Source: Zoogloea sp. (lineage in GTDB: Bacteria; Pseudomonadota; Gammaproteobacteria; Burkholderiales; Rhodocyclaceae). From it: a stretch of 17,590 nt of DNA. Where the stretch lies: NCBI GenBank assembly GCA_016720685.1, contig JADKKC010000060.1, positions 1 through 17,590 on the forward strand, written 5' to 3'. Below the pieces are notes generated by a model. The model made no database searches. It was not told where the DNA came from and worked only from the letters and a program-made list of their open reading frames with translations. Position numbers and translations under genes: made by a program. Below, one piece after another: positions 1 through 8,409 of the stretch (position 1 is its first letter; each line of letters opens with the position of its first letter).

Positions 1-1579
1 ATTTTCCGATGTTGTAGAGGTCGGAACGAAGGGCTGGCGGCGAAGTGGGTCTTCCACAGCCTGGGGTGAGCAGGTGGACGTCGGCAGCGGGGTGTTGGCC
101 GACGCGCTGAAGCACATCGACCAGGTAGTCGTAAGGATCGACGCCGTGCAGGCGGCAGGTGACGATGAGGCTCTGGACGATGCCGATATGCTTGGCGCCG
201 AGTTCTGTCCAGGCGAACATCCATGCCTTCCGCCCCATTGGAATTGCCCTCAGCGCCCGCTCGAGGTGGTTCGTATCGATGGGGACATCCGGATCGGTGA
301 GGAAGACTTCCAGTCCGGTTCGTCGGTTTCGGGCGTAGGCCAGGGCCTTGGTGAACGGGCTGCTCGGTAGCAAGCCCTGGTTTTCAAACTGGCGGGCCAC
401 CCACTGGAAGAACATTTCGACCCGCGGTTTTGCGTGCGTCAGGCGGTAGTCGCGTTTCTTCTCGCCGGTGAGCTTCTTGTCACGGATGTCGGCTTCGATG
501 GCATAGAGCGCGCCGATGTGATCGAGCCCCTCGGCCACTGCGGTCGGCTCGGCATCCTTCGCTTCAAATAGCTCTCGTCTGGCATGCGCCCAGCATTGGG
601 CGTGGGTCAATCCGGTCTTCCTGGCGTAGTTCTCGTAGGCGCTGTAGCCGTCGGAGAGCAGCACCGCGCTTTGGGCCGGGGTGAGGCCGAGGGTCTTGAC
701 CACGCTGTCGGCGCGGCGGTTGTCGAAGAACGGGAAGCACACTTCGTCGAGTTCGCCATAGACGGGCCAGAAGTAGCCTTGCTTCATCTTGCCCGGGCCG
801 TTCTGGCCGGCCTTGATCGGCGTCTCGTCCATGGCGATGACGCGCGAGGCGCGGATCGAGGCGAGCTGTGCGTCGTAGATCGGTTCGAGCAGGGAAGAGG
901 CCTGCTGGCCCAGCTGGGTGAGCCAGGGCCGGCTCACCTTGAAGCCGGCATCCAGGAGGCGTTGGTGCACCCGATGGAACGGCAGGTGATAGGCCATCTT
1001 GTCCAGCAACAGGCCAGCAACGAAGCTCACGTCGGCGCGGCTGCCCTCGATCACGCCCACCGGCGCCGCCGGGCAGCTGATGAGTTGGGTGGCGACGCGT
1101 TTGACGATCGGGCGGACATACTTGATGAGCACGTAGCTGCCCGGCCGCTGGGCGAGCCGGAAGCTTTCCTTGGTGCCGATGATTTCGTACTGCTCGGGGG
1201 TGAGCCCGGCGACCTCCGGGCTCACCAGCTCGATCACCTCGATCGGGACGCGGGCTTCATCGAAGAAGCTGACCGACTCGGCCTTGGCATCCGGCGCCTT
1301 GGACGAGCTCTTGCGGGAATGGGCGGCGACGCTGCGCTCAGGGGCATCCGGCGGCGTGCCGGTCTGCGCCAGCGAGAGCAGTTCCCCCAGGCTCATCTGC
1401 TCGGCAGGAGCGAGGACACTGCGCTTCTCGCTCTTCTGGCCGAAGATCTGACGCCGGAACCCGTCCACTTGGTGCTCAAGGCCGGCGATCTTCTGCTGCA
1501 ATTGCCCCACATCCCGCGCGAGGGTGGCCCGATCGAGCGCCAGTTCGACCACCTGCGCGGGGCTGAAGCCAGCCGCTTC
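1..1579 (-). pseudogene. tnpC: IS66 transposase TnpC (DDE), start lost, continues off left edge
   Basis: Reading 1579 down to base 2 on the minus strand gives one open frame of about 526 codons. It holds an N-terminal leucine/glutamine-rich coiled segment, then an IS66 DDE domain. The likely catalytic residues are Asp in VIAMDETPIKAG (codon 827-829), Asp in LLSDGYSAYENYA (650-652) and Glu in IDTNHLERAL (260-262), followed by the typical IS66 stretch PMGRKAWMFAWTELGAKHIG. There is no ATG or GTG in this frame between the first recognisable TnpC residues (EAAGFSPAQVVEL) and the upstream tnpB homology, so the native start is missing. Near the left edge the expected ending LWKTHFAAS appears one frame over (about bases 24-65), suggesting further small indels. 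The identification is firm; loss of function is inferred. Confidence 0.85.
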
Positions 1580-1864
1580 AGCTTGAGGCCGGTGTAGTCC
1601 ATTTCGCGGCTCGCGACCTGGCGCCAGTCGGACAGGAAGCGGCCGGATACGAGCCTCTTGGCCCAGATGCAAAAACCGGTGCGATCCCAGTACAGAACTT
1701 TTTATGTGTGACGCTCGCCGGTTGATGAACGCGAACAGATGGCCGGACAGCGGATCTTGCTGCAGGCCATGGCGCGCCAGTGCATATAGATCGTTGAAGG
1801 ATTTGCGCATATCGACCGGCTGGCCATACAGATGGACCCGAACCTGCCCTTCGGGGAAGAACAT
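1580..1864 (-). pseudogene. tnpB: IS66 accessory protein TnpB, frameshifted and truncated
   Basis: The ATG at 1864-1862 overlaps the tnpA stop (TGATG), the usual IS66 coupling. The first frame reads MFFPEGQVRVHLYGQPVDMR and continues through FNDLYALARHG to RRASHIK, clear TnpB (Orf2). At the T5 run 1699-1703 (A5 in the gene) the frame changes. The family continuation VLYWDRTGFCIWAKRL, then SDWRQVASREMDYTGLKL, is read in the +1 frame. One extra A in the homopolymer explains this. After MDYTGLKL the last 20 or so residues of a normal TnpB are absent and TnpC-like sequence begins in another frame, so the C-terminus has been deleted. TnpB is required for transposition of IS66-type elements. Confidence 0.85.
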
Positions 1865-2190
1865 CAGCCGCGCACCCGATGCAGCACCACGCCGCCACCC
1901 AGATCGAGCGTCAGTTCAAGCCGCCCGGTGGGCACGGCGGCCTCCTCCACTTCGCCTGCCGGCCTCAAGAGTCCCAGGTCGACAAAGTCCGACGTCGACT
2001 CCCGCGGCAGCGCCTGCTCGAGGCCGCCGCCCAGCAGGCGACGCCAGCGATAAAAGCTTGCGGTGCTGATCGACTCCCGCCGACAGAAATCCGCCACGCT
2101 CAGGCCGCTGCCGGCCTGGCGCCCGATCAACGCCTGCCACTGCCCTGCATCACGCTGGCGCCAACGCTCCGTTCCCGCCTTTCCTGCCAT
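1864..2190 (-). CDS. tnpA: IS66 accessory protein TnpA (helix-turn-helix)
   Basis: The 108-residue protein contains a helix-turn-helix of the transposase Orf1 type (VADFCRRESISTASFYRWRR, about residues 32-51) and ends with the IS66 TnpA tail LDLGGGVVLHRVRG. I chose ATG 2190 because GGGAGG lies 7-8 nt upstream. An ATG at 2205 and a TTG at 2211 are also in frame. The stop overlaps the tnpB start. The protein is thought to bind DNA and assist TnpC; its exact role in IS66 is not settled. It looks complete, unlike its two partner genes. Confidence 0.8.
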   Translation of the reverse strand: MAGKAGTERWRQRDAGQWQALIGRQAGSGLSVADFCRRESISTASFYRWRRLLGGGLEQALPRESTSDFVDLGLLRPAGEVEEAAVPTGRLELTLDLGGGVVLHRVRG

Positions 2191-2258
2191 TTCCAGGCCT
2201 CCCATGATCAATTGAAGATGGAAGGAATTCTCCGGAACGGAATGCGCGGGGGAAGAAC

Positions 2259-2278
2259 GCTGCTGGCTTAACCCTTAC
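2259..2278. repeat. Probable terminal inverted repeat end of the IS66 element
   Basis: The minus strand from 2278 starts GTAAGGGTTAAGCCAGCAGC, 88 bp upstream of the chosen tnpA start, which is a normal position for an IS66 terminus. The matching repeat is outside the window, so the boundary rests on the terminal motif and its position only. Confidence 0.5.
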
Positions 2279-2294
2279 GAAAGGACGCCTTGGG

Positions 2295-2684
2295 TGTTGT
2301 CACTGACCGCCACAATAGAGCCACCTCTGACCGGCATATAGGAGCCAGTTTGAATAGGCTCTGACGAACGTCTTCGGGGGTTCAAGCTTGGTTGTTTTTC
2401 GGGGTGCTGGCAAGGACTGTTTTGGCCTTGTTCGGCCCCTGTCGCGCGCCCGGTAAGACGCCCGGTAAGACGCCCCGTCGAGGGTCAGGCAATAGGCGTT
2501 GTGGCGCAGCCGATCGACGGTGGCCGAAGCGAGCAGGGGCGGTTGCCGGGAAGGCCTGATCCCACTTGGTGAAGTCGAGGTTGCTGGTGACGAGAGTGGC
2601 GCTCTGCTCGTAGCGCTCGGCGATCAGGTCGTGCAGATCCTCGTCGGCCGGGGCGCGCAGCGGCTTGAGGCCAAAGTCGTCGAT
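2295..2684 (-). mobile_element. IS21-family element, right-end remnant
   Basis: This is the istB-distal end of an IS21-type element. It keeps about 100 codons of the istB 3' end, a short non-coding tail and a terminus beginning TGTTGTCACTGACC at 2295 on the plus strand. istA and most of istB are gone. The istB homology starts abruptly at LIDDFGLKPL (about 2684), some 23 bp before the IS630 inverted repeat. The IS630 insertion or an associated deletion may have removed the rest. The element cannot be autonomous. Confidence 0.75.
2303..2347. repeat. IS21-type tandem terminal repeats
   Basis: Two 21-bp units at 2303-2323 and 2327-2347 share CTGACCG at one end and GAGCCA at the other, matching at 16 of 21 positions by hand count. 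Their starts are 24 bp apart. IS21-family ends are known to carry multiple transposase-binding repeats of this sort, which supports the family assignment and the boundary near 2295. Confidence 0.7.
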
Positions 2685-2690
2685 TAATGT
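2382..2690 (-). pseudogene. istB: IstB-like ATP-binding protein, 3' fragment with frameshifts
   Basis: The first frame gives LIDDFGLKPLRAPADEDLHD and continues to TLVTSNLDFTKWDQAFP, the Walker B and sensor region of the IstB/DnaC-like AAA+ helper of IS21. The expected continuation LLASATVDRLRHNAYCLTLD is in a different frame after about 2540-2550, where CCGGGCAACCGCCTG of a typical istB seems altered by loss of one G and gain of two Cs. The first frame then resumes with NKAKTVLASTPKNNQA and a stop at 2382. A 12-bp tandem duplication (GCGTCTTACCGG twice) inserts a second ASYR near 2449-2472. The 5' two-thirds, including Walker A, is absent. The apparent ATG at about 2700 lies outside istB homology and is fortuitous. 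Confidence 0.8.
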
Positions 2691-2704
2691 TGTGCACAAC
2701 ATTA
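2685..2704. repeat. 20-bp perfect palindrome at the IS21/IS630 junction
   Basis: Two 10-nt arms meet at a TGTGCACA centre with no mismatch. The palindrome fills nearly the whole gap between recognisable istB sequence and the IS630 inverted repeat (2707). It belongs to neither coding region. It could be a leftover of the IS630 target, part of a lost element, or chance. Confidence 0.6.
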
Positions 2705-2706
2705 TT

Positions 2707-2723
2707 AACCCGGCCCTTAAATA
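2707..2723. repeat. IS630 left inverted repeat
   Basis: AACCCGGCCCTTAAATA on the plus strand is matched exactly by the reverse complement of 3792-3808. After 17 bp the two ends diverge. Confidence 0.85.
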
Positions 2724-2729
2724 GCCTTG

Positions 2730-3767
2730 CTATGCAGCATAGGCGGCCAGAGGGTGCTGGAAGTAGGATTGAACCCGTCCGGGGATCTGGGCGATGCGTT
2801 TCATGATCCGCATCGCCTTCTGCATCAGGTCATTGTCGTTGTCGCTGGCCGGCTCCAGGCGCAGGGACGTCTTGAAGTCGTGGTTCAGGTACTCGTCGGG
2901 GTTGGATTCAGGGGCATAGGGCGGCAGGTAGAACAGTTCGATCTTGTCCTTGAGGGGTTCCGCCCAGTCCCGGACAATTTTGGCGTGATGGACCCGCAGG
3001 TTGTCGACGATCAGGAAGACCTTGGCCGTTGCATCCTCCAGCAGATGCGCCAGAAACTCGATGAAGCGCTCGGCATTGATGGTGCCTTCGACGATCTGGA
3101 AACTGATCTCGCCGCGATTGGTGATGGCCGAGATCATTGACAGCTTGCCCCAGCGAGCGGGCATTTCCAGCACCGGGGTGCGCCCGGCGGGCGCAAAGCC
3201 GCGAATCCAGTGCGCGTCCTCCTTGACCGCCGTCTCGTCGGCCCAGTAGATCGCGGCCCCTTCGGCCTTGGCGCGGGCGGCAATCGCGGGATAGGTCTCC
3301 CGCAGCCAGCGCTGGACCCGTTCGGGGCACTGCTCCAGCGCGCGCTTGACCGGACGCTGCGCGGTATAGCCCCAGCGTGCGAGGTATTTCCCCACCAGCC
3401 GGTCGGACAGTTCGACGCCGAACTGGGCCTTGATCAGCGCCTGAATCGCCCGCCGCGTCCACAACGCAAAGGGCAGCGACATCTGCGCCGGGAGCGCGCC
3501 GACGATGCGCTGGCGAATCCACACTTCCTGCGCCATCGTCATCTTTCGACACATTCCGGGCTGACGCCCTCGGGTCTTCTCCACCAAGCTCCCCGCCCCT
3601 GCCGCACGCGCCTTTCTCAGCCAGCCTTCGACCGTTCGGACGTGCACGCCGGCAATTGTCGCCAGCTCGGCCGCCTTCAGCCCGGACTGCGTGCGCAGTC
3701 GAATCACCATCTTCCGGAGCGTGTCCCGCCCCTCGGCCCCAAGTTTGCGTGCGTCGATCTTGTCCAT
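2730..3767 (-). CDS. IS630-family DDE transposase
   Basis: The 345-residue protein has an N-terminal helix-turn-helix (about residues 30-52, ELATIAGVHVRTVEGWLRKA), a winged-helix Tc1/IS630-type middle part (about 75-140) and a DDE_3 superfamily catalytic domain. The catalytic triad appears as D177 (YWADET), D255 (LIVDNLRVHHA) and E292 (ESNPDEYLNHD), with PYAPESNPDE as the usual IS630 signature. Length and spacing fit a complete enzyme, and the frame is uninterrupted. It would cut and paste the element at TA dinucleotides. The ATG start gives the right N-terminus but has only a weak ribosome-binding sequence (CCAGG). Confidence 0.92.
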   Translation of the reverse strand: MDKIDARKLGAEGRDTLRKMVIRLRTQSGLKAAELATIAGVHVRTVEGWLRKARAAGAGSLVEKTRGRQPGMCRKMTMAQEVWIRQRIVGALPAQMSLPFALWTRRAIQALIKAQFGVELSDRLVGKYLARWGYTAQRPVKRALEQCPERVQRWLRETYPAIAARAKAEGAAIYWADETAVKEDAHWIRGFAPAGRTPVLEMPARWGKLSMISAITNRGEISFQIVEGTINAERFIEFLAHLLEDATAKVFLIVDNLRVHHAKIVRDWAEPLKDKIELFYLPPYAPESNPDEYLNHDFKTSLRLEPASDNDNDLMQKAMRIMKRIAQIPGRVQSYFQHPLAAYAA

Positions 3768-3791
3768 GCCTGGATCATAGCAGAATGGGCA

Positions 3792-3808
3792 TATTTAAGG
3801 GCCGGGTT
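3792..3808. repeat. IS630 right inverted repeat
   Basis: TATTTAAGGGCCGGGTT is the exact reverse complement of the left repeat at 2707-2723. It lies 24 bp upstream of the transposase start codon and could also hold its promoter. Confidence 0.85.
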
Positions 3809-3831
3809 GAGAATGGTGAATGATCCCCAGG

Positions 3832-5010
<1,179 letters not shown>

Positions 5011-5062
5011 CGGCGCACATCGGCGCCGCCAAATTGCTGAATGTTGATAAGGAAAAGCGGCG

Positions 5063-5809
5063 ATGGAACGGACTGAATTGCAGCGCTACCTGAACCGGCT
5101 GCTGGAAGTCGAGCGCTTTAAGGATTATTGCCCAAACGGCCTGCAGGTGGAAGGTCGGACGACGATCAGGCGCGTTGTTTGCGGGGTTACAGCCAGTCAG
5201 GCTCTGCTTGATGCTGCTGTGGCGAGAGGGGCTGATGCGGTGCTGGTGCATCACGGCTATTTCTGGCGCGGGGAAGATGCTTGCGTCACCGGCATGCGTC
5301 GGCGGCGGCTGGCAACGCTGCTTGCCAATGACATGAACCTGTTTGCTTATCATCTGCCTCTCGATGCCCATCCCGAGTGGGGTAACAACGCCCAGTTGGG
5401 CAAACTGTTGGGCTGGCTGGAGGAGGGCCGTTTCGGCGACCAGAATCTGGGTTGGAACGGACGCTTGCCGCAGCCAGTCAAGCTTGGCAACCTGGCGCGT
5501 AGTATAGCTGCCCGTCTTGGGCGCGAGCCGCTGATCCTGGGCGATCCGGAGCGTGTCGTCGAGCGGGTGGGCTGGTGTACGGGCGGTGCTCAGGGTTATT
5601 TTGAGCAGGCCATTGCGAGCGGTGTGGATTGCTTTGTATCCGGCGAGGCCTCGGAGCCGACGACTCATCTGGCCCGTGAGTCCGGGGTGGCTTACCTTGG
5701 TGTCGGGCACCACGCCAGCGAGCGCTATGGTGTTCAGGCGCTGGGTGCCCATCTGGCCGAAGTATTCGGCATTGATGTGGAGTTTGTTGAGGTGCCCAAC
5801 CCCGTGTGA
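5063..5809 (+). CDS. Nif3/YbgI-family dinuclear metal-binding protein
   Basis: The 248-residue protein matches the Nif3-like family (E. coli YbgI, also 247 residues). The metal ligands fall where the family has them: H63-H64 (LVHHGYFW), H97 and D101 (YHLPLDAH), H216 and E220 (GVGHHASERYG). Members form toroidal hexamers with a two-metal centre in each subunit. A GTP cyclohydrolase I type 2 label is common in databases, but the physiological reaction is not established. The start ATG is preceded by AAGGAAAAGCGGCG, an acceptable ribosome-binding site. It is divergent from the protease gene and convergent with the FimV-like gene, whose stop is 25 bp away. Confidence 0.92.
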   Translation: MERTELQRYLNRLLEVERFKDYCPNGLQVEGRTTIRRVVCGVTASQALLDAAVARGADAVLVHHGYFWRGEDACVTGMRRRRLATLLANDMNLFAYHLPLDAHPEWGNNAQLGKLLGWLEEGRFGDQNLGWNGRLPQPVKLGNLARSIAARLGREPLILGDPERVVERVGWCTGGAQGYFEQAIASGVDCFVSGEASEPTTHLARESGVAYLGVGHHASERYGVQALGAHLAEVFGIDVEFVEVPNPV

Positions 5810-5834
5810 TGCTTGGTTGCGCCAAGTCCCGGCT

Positions 5835-7592
5835 TCAGGCCTCGAGGGGGGACGGTTCTGGTCGAGCAGGGGGCGGCTCCATTTCCTCCAGCGTGAGTTC
5901 CGGGGTCGGTTTGCATGGGCCGAGCTCTTCGTCGAGGATGGCAAGCAGCAGGAGCAGTTCTTCGACCACCGTAAGCGGGAAGCCCTGGCGTGTGCCATTT
6001 CGGTTGTCCCGCAGGATCTGGTGGATGTAAATCTGTGCTTCCGGCGTGCCCCACAGATCTTGCAGGCGCTGGCAGACGTGGGCTATCTGCTCGACGGTAT
6101 CAAGTGTGGAGCGGATATTCTGGAAGTCGCTCCAGCCGATCATCTTGACGTTGAAGGTTTTGTTTAGCTGGCGCGTCAGAACTTCGAACTCGGCGCGCAT
6201 GCCGGCCACGTGGTAGACCTCAAGCAGCTTCAGCCAAGGCTTCACCGCTTGCCGAGGATTGTTGCGGATGTAATCGGCCAGGGTTTCGGCGGCGCCCTGA
6301 GTGCGGCCGAAGGACATCATTATTTCGGCGAGTTCGAGGGCGGAATCCTGCTCGTCTACCGTCTCGTCAAAGGGGATCGGGTGCGCAGGCGCGAAGGTGG
6401 GCTCGGCCCACTCGCCGGAATTGTCAGCTGGCGGAGGTGGAGCGGCCTGCTGGATTGGCGGCATCGCCCGCATTTCTTCCGGGGTCTTCGGGATGGCCGT
6501 GCGCTGGGTTGTGGATGGTGGGGCGCTGATCCGGAAGTCGGGCTGGGTGGTTGGCTCCAGATCCTCGATCACTTCCGTGGGGCGACGACGGCGCAGCCAC
6601 ATGAGGGCCCCTCCGCCCAGCAGGACGGCGAACAGGCCGCCGATGGGCGGACCCCACTGCCTGAGCTGCTCGGTAATGCTCGAAGGTGTGGTCGACGCCT
6701 CTGGTGCTGCAGCCGGCGCAGAGGGTTGTCCAGGCCTGGCCGCCATCTTTGCGGTTGGAGAAGCGGGTGCTTTGTCGTCGAGCTGGGTTACCCGCTCCTT
6801 CAGCAACGCCTGATACTCTTCCAGACGCTTGATTTTCTCGTTTACCTCAAGCTGTGACGCGATGCGGTCGTCGATTTCGGCGAGGGTGCGCTGTTCCTGT
6901 CGCAGCTGCTGGCGAGAACCGTCTGCTTCGTCGCCGCGCGGCGGATTGGCGAGCTGGAGGCTCATGCGAAGCGGCACGCGGCCGACTTCGTCGCCGCTGC
7001 CAAGTGTCAGGCGGTCCTGGCGGGGAGGTTCAGCCGGGCCGGTCTGATGGATGTTCTGCTTTGGTGGGCGCGCAGGGCGGGTTGTCGGCGCGTGCGCAGC
7101 TTCGGTGTGGAGCCTGCTGGCAGGGCGCTGCTGGCGCGTGCTGGGGCGGGCTGGTGGTGCAGCTGGCTGTTCTGTGTAGTCTGCAGCAGCAACGTTTGCC
7201 GCGATCGGAGGGCTGATCTGCCTACCGGGGGGCTGGAGCAGGATTGTGTAGTCGCGGCGCAGCTCGTTGTCGCAGGCAATATGCAGGCCGAGCATCGCGA
7301 ACGGGTGATTTACCACTTCGCGCGTGGTGACAATCAGGCGATCGCCGGCGAGTCGCAGGCGCGTGTTGTTGATCCAGGGCGTGTCGTCGTTGCTGACGCG
7401 ATTTACACGCTTGAAGCAGCTTGCATCGAGCTTTTCGCCCGGGCCAAAAATCAGTTTGACCTCGGCCCGGAAGGATTCGCCAAGCTCCGACAAAATGACC
7501 ATTTCACCAAGCCCGGCCGCTTCGGCGGTCGGGATGCCCAGTGGGGCGAGCGTGGCAACGAGCAGGAAAAGAGTCTTTCGCACGCAGTTCAT
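5835..7592 (-). CDS. fimV: FimV-like inner-membrane protein with TPR region
   Basis: From the ATG at 7592 the protein has 585 residues. It begins with a signal peptide (about 1-26, ending AEA before AGLGEM), then the FimV N-terminal domain (about 27-120, GEMVILSELGESFRAEVKL). A long Pro/Ala/Arg-rich linker, a coiled coil (about 228-276), one membrane helix (about 314-333) followed by RRRR, and a cytoplasmic TPR-like C-terminal region (about 417-480) follow. FimV proteins connect peptidoglycan to polar type IV pilus, type II secretion and cAMP functions in Pseudomonas. I see no LysM motif, and the protein is shorter than canonical FimV (over 900 residues). The frame extends to a TTG at 7628, but ATG 7592 gives the proper signal peptide. 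No ribosome-binding site is obvious at either. No pilus genes are adjacent. Confidence 0.85.
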   Translation of the reverse strand: MNCVRKTLFLLVATLAPLGIPTAEAAGLGEMVILSELGESFRAEVKLIFGPGEKLDASCFKRVNRVSNDDTPWINNTRLRLAGDRLIVTTREVVNHPFAMLGLHIACDNELRRDYTILLQPPGRQISPPIAANVAAADYTEQPAAPPARPSTRQQRPASRLHTEAAHAPTTRPARPPKQNIHQTGPAEPPRQDRLTLGSGDEVGRVPLRMSLQLANPPRGDEADGSRQQLRQEQRTLAEIDDRIASQLEVNEKIKRLEEYQALLKERVTQLDDKAPASPTAKMAARPGQPSAPAAAPEASTTPSSITEQLRQWGPPIGGLFAVLLGGGALMWLRRRRPTEVIEDLEPTTQPDFRISAPPSTTQRTAIPKTPEEMRAMPPIQQAAPPPPADNSGEWAEPTFAPAHPIPFDETVDEQDSALELAEIMMSFGRTQGAAETLADYIRNNPRQAVKPWLKLLEVYHVAGMRAEFEVLTRQLNKTFNVKMIGWSDFQNIRSTLDTVEQIAHVCQRLQDLWGTPEAQIYIHQILRDNRNGTRQGFPLTVVEELLLLLAILDEELGPCKPTPELTLEEMEPPPARPEPSPLEA

Positions 7593-7805
7593 CAATGGGG
7601 CGGTCGTGAATTCGGCTAGGTGACGCAAAGTTAATCTTGTGGCTGATCGGTAGGTCAGGCGCGAGCAGCGAAGCTACAGTATTCTAAAGAACTTTGCTGC
7701 CCGCCGCGGAGTCTTGTCCGTCGTGGGCTGCCGCGAATGTGAAGACTCAAGCCTGAAACGGCATTTTTTACGAGTTTTTAAGCCTAAATTGATTTTTTGT
7801 TCATC

Positions 7806-8357
7806 ATGCCGCTCTCCGACCCGCAAGTTTCGCGCTCCCGTATCCATTCCCGTCGTATTGAAATCCAGGGCTTCATACGTGATGACGGTCTCCTCGACCT
7901 TGATGCACGCCTGACCGACCAGAAGGATATTGATTACCCTCTTGCGTCCGGCGTGCGAAAGGCCGGTGATCCGGTTCATGACCTTTTCGTACGTGTAACT
8001 GTCGATCGGGATTTTTTCATCCTTGACGCGGAGGCCTCTTCCGAATGGGTGCCTTACCCGGATGCCTGTGGAACAATCGCTCCGGCCTATCGCCGCCTGG
8101 TCGGGCTTAATCTTGTGCGTGGCTTTCGCCGCACGGTGGGCGAAATGTTTGCCGATGTGCGAGGCTGCGCCCACCTTACCGAGTTGCTGGCCTCCCTGCC
8201 GACTGCGGCAATTCAGGCATGGGCGACCTTCGTGCGCGACAACGCTGACGGGGATGACAAACCTTTTCAGCTCGATCGATGTCACGCCCTCGAGACAACT
8301 ACTCCCACTGTAATGCGCTACTACCCCCGCTGGTATCGCGGTAGCGATCAGCAGTGA
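7806..8357 (+). CDS. DUF2889 family protein, function unknown
   Basis: The 183-residue protein begins MPLSDPQVSRSRIHSRRIEI and has the look of the DUF2889 family: an N-terminal basic segment, a beta-rich middle (GLLDLDARLTDQK, VRVTVDRDFFILDAEA), conserved Cys/His positions (C88, C121, H123, C159, H160) and the closing YYPRWY. The paired Cys/His residues could bind metal, which is only a guess. No function is known to me. I chose ATG 7806; the frame also has a TTG nine bases upstream, and neither has a clear ribosome-binding site. It is divergent from the FimV-like gene across 213 bp and lies upstream of sucCD in the same direction, with an apparent new promoter between. Confidence 0.82.
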   Translation: MPLSDPQVSRSRIHSRRIEIQGFIRDDGLLDLDARLTDQKDIDYPLASGVRKAGDPVHDLFVRVTVDRDFFILDAEASSEWVPYPDACGTIAPAYRRLVGLNLVRGFRRTVGEMFADVRGCAHLTELLASLPTAAIQAWATFVRDNADGDDKPFQLDRCHALETTTPTVMRYYPRWYRGSDQQ

Positions 8358-8403
8358 GCTTGCCGCGGTGCAGCGCCGAATCGGTCGGGCGCATGCTTTC
8401 GTA

Positions 8404-8409
8404 TATAAT
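8404..8409 (+). promoter_or_regulatory. Candidate -10 element for sucCD
   Basis: A perfect TATAAT lies in the 283-bp gap before sucC. No good TTGACA-like hexamer occurs 15-18 bp upstream (TCGGTC at 8381), so the promoter would depend on an activator or the hexamer may be chance. If used, transcription would start near 8416, leaving a leader of about 225 nt. Confidence 0.4.

Larger units (their letters stand above)
1..2278 (-). mobile_element. IS66-family insertion sequence, partial and degenerate
   Basis: The three canonical IS66 genes lie in order tnpA, tnpB, tnpC on the minus strand. The tnpA-side end is placed at about 2278, where the minus strand begins GTAAGGGTTAAGCC, close to the GTAAG-type termini known for IS66. 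The other end lies beyond base 1, so inverted repeats cannot be compared. IS66 elements usually make an 8-bp target duplication; if the end is right, one copy would be GAAAGGAC at 2279-2286. Two of the three genes are broken, so this copy is unlikely to transpose by itself. It sits directly beside the end of an IS21-type remnant, as if it inserted into or next to it. Confidence 0.85.
2707..3808 (-). mobile_element. IS630-family insertion sequence, apparently intact
   Basis: The element is about 1.1 kb with one transposase gene and 17-bp perfect terminal inverted repeats at 2707-2723 and 3792-3808. IS630 elements duplicate a TA target. On the left, TA is found at 2706-2707, at the edge of the repeat. 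On the right the corresponding dinucleotide is TG, so no intact TA duplication is visible. The element ends 23 bp from the stop codon of the HtrA-like gene. It is the only one of the three insertion sequences here with an undamaged transposase, suggesting it is the youngest. Confidence 0.85.

Noticed and set aside
584..1597. Long plus-strand open frame of 337 codons
   Set aside because: It is antisense to the IS66 tnpC frame, which shows clear DDE transposase homology. High GC creates long antisense frames.
1696..1710. Programmed frameshift site in tnpB
   Set aside because: IS66 tnpB is not known to need frameshifting, and the same element carries an inactivating deletion, so a simple indel is the better explanation.
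5811..5826. Small inverted repeat CTTGG/CCAAG between the convergent Nif3 and FimV-like genes
   Set aside because: Only five pairs and no U-tract on either strand, so too weak to call a terminator.
7674..8285. 203-codon minus-strand open frame opposite the DUF2889 gene
   Set aside because: The plus-strand product fits a known family; the antisense product fits none.
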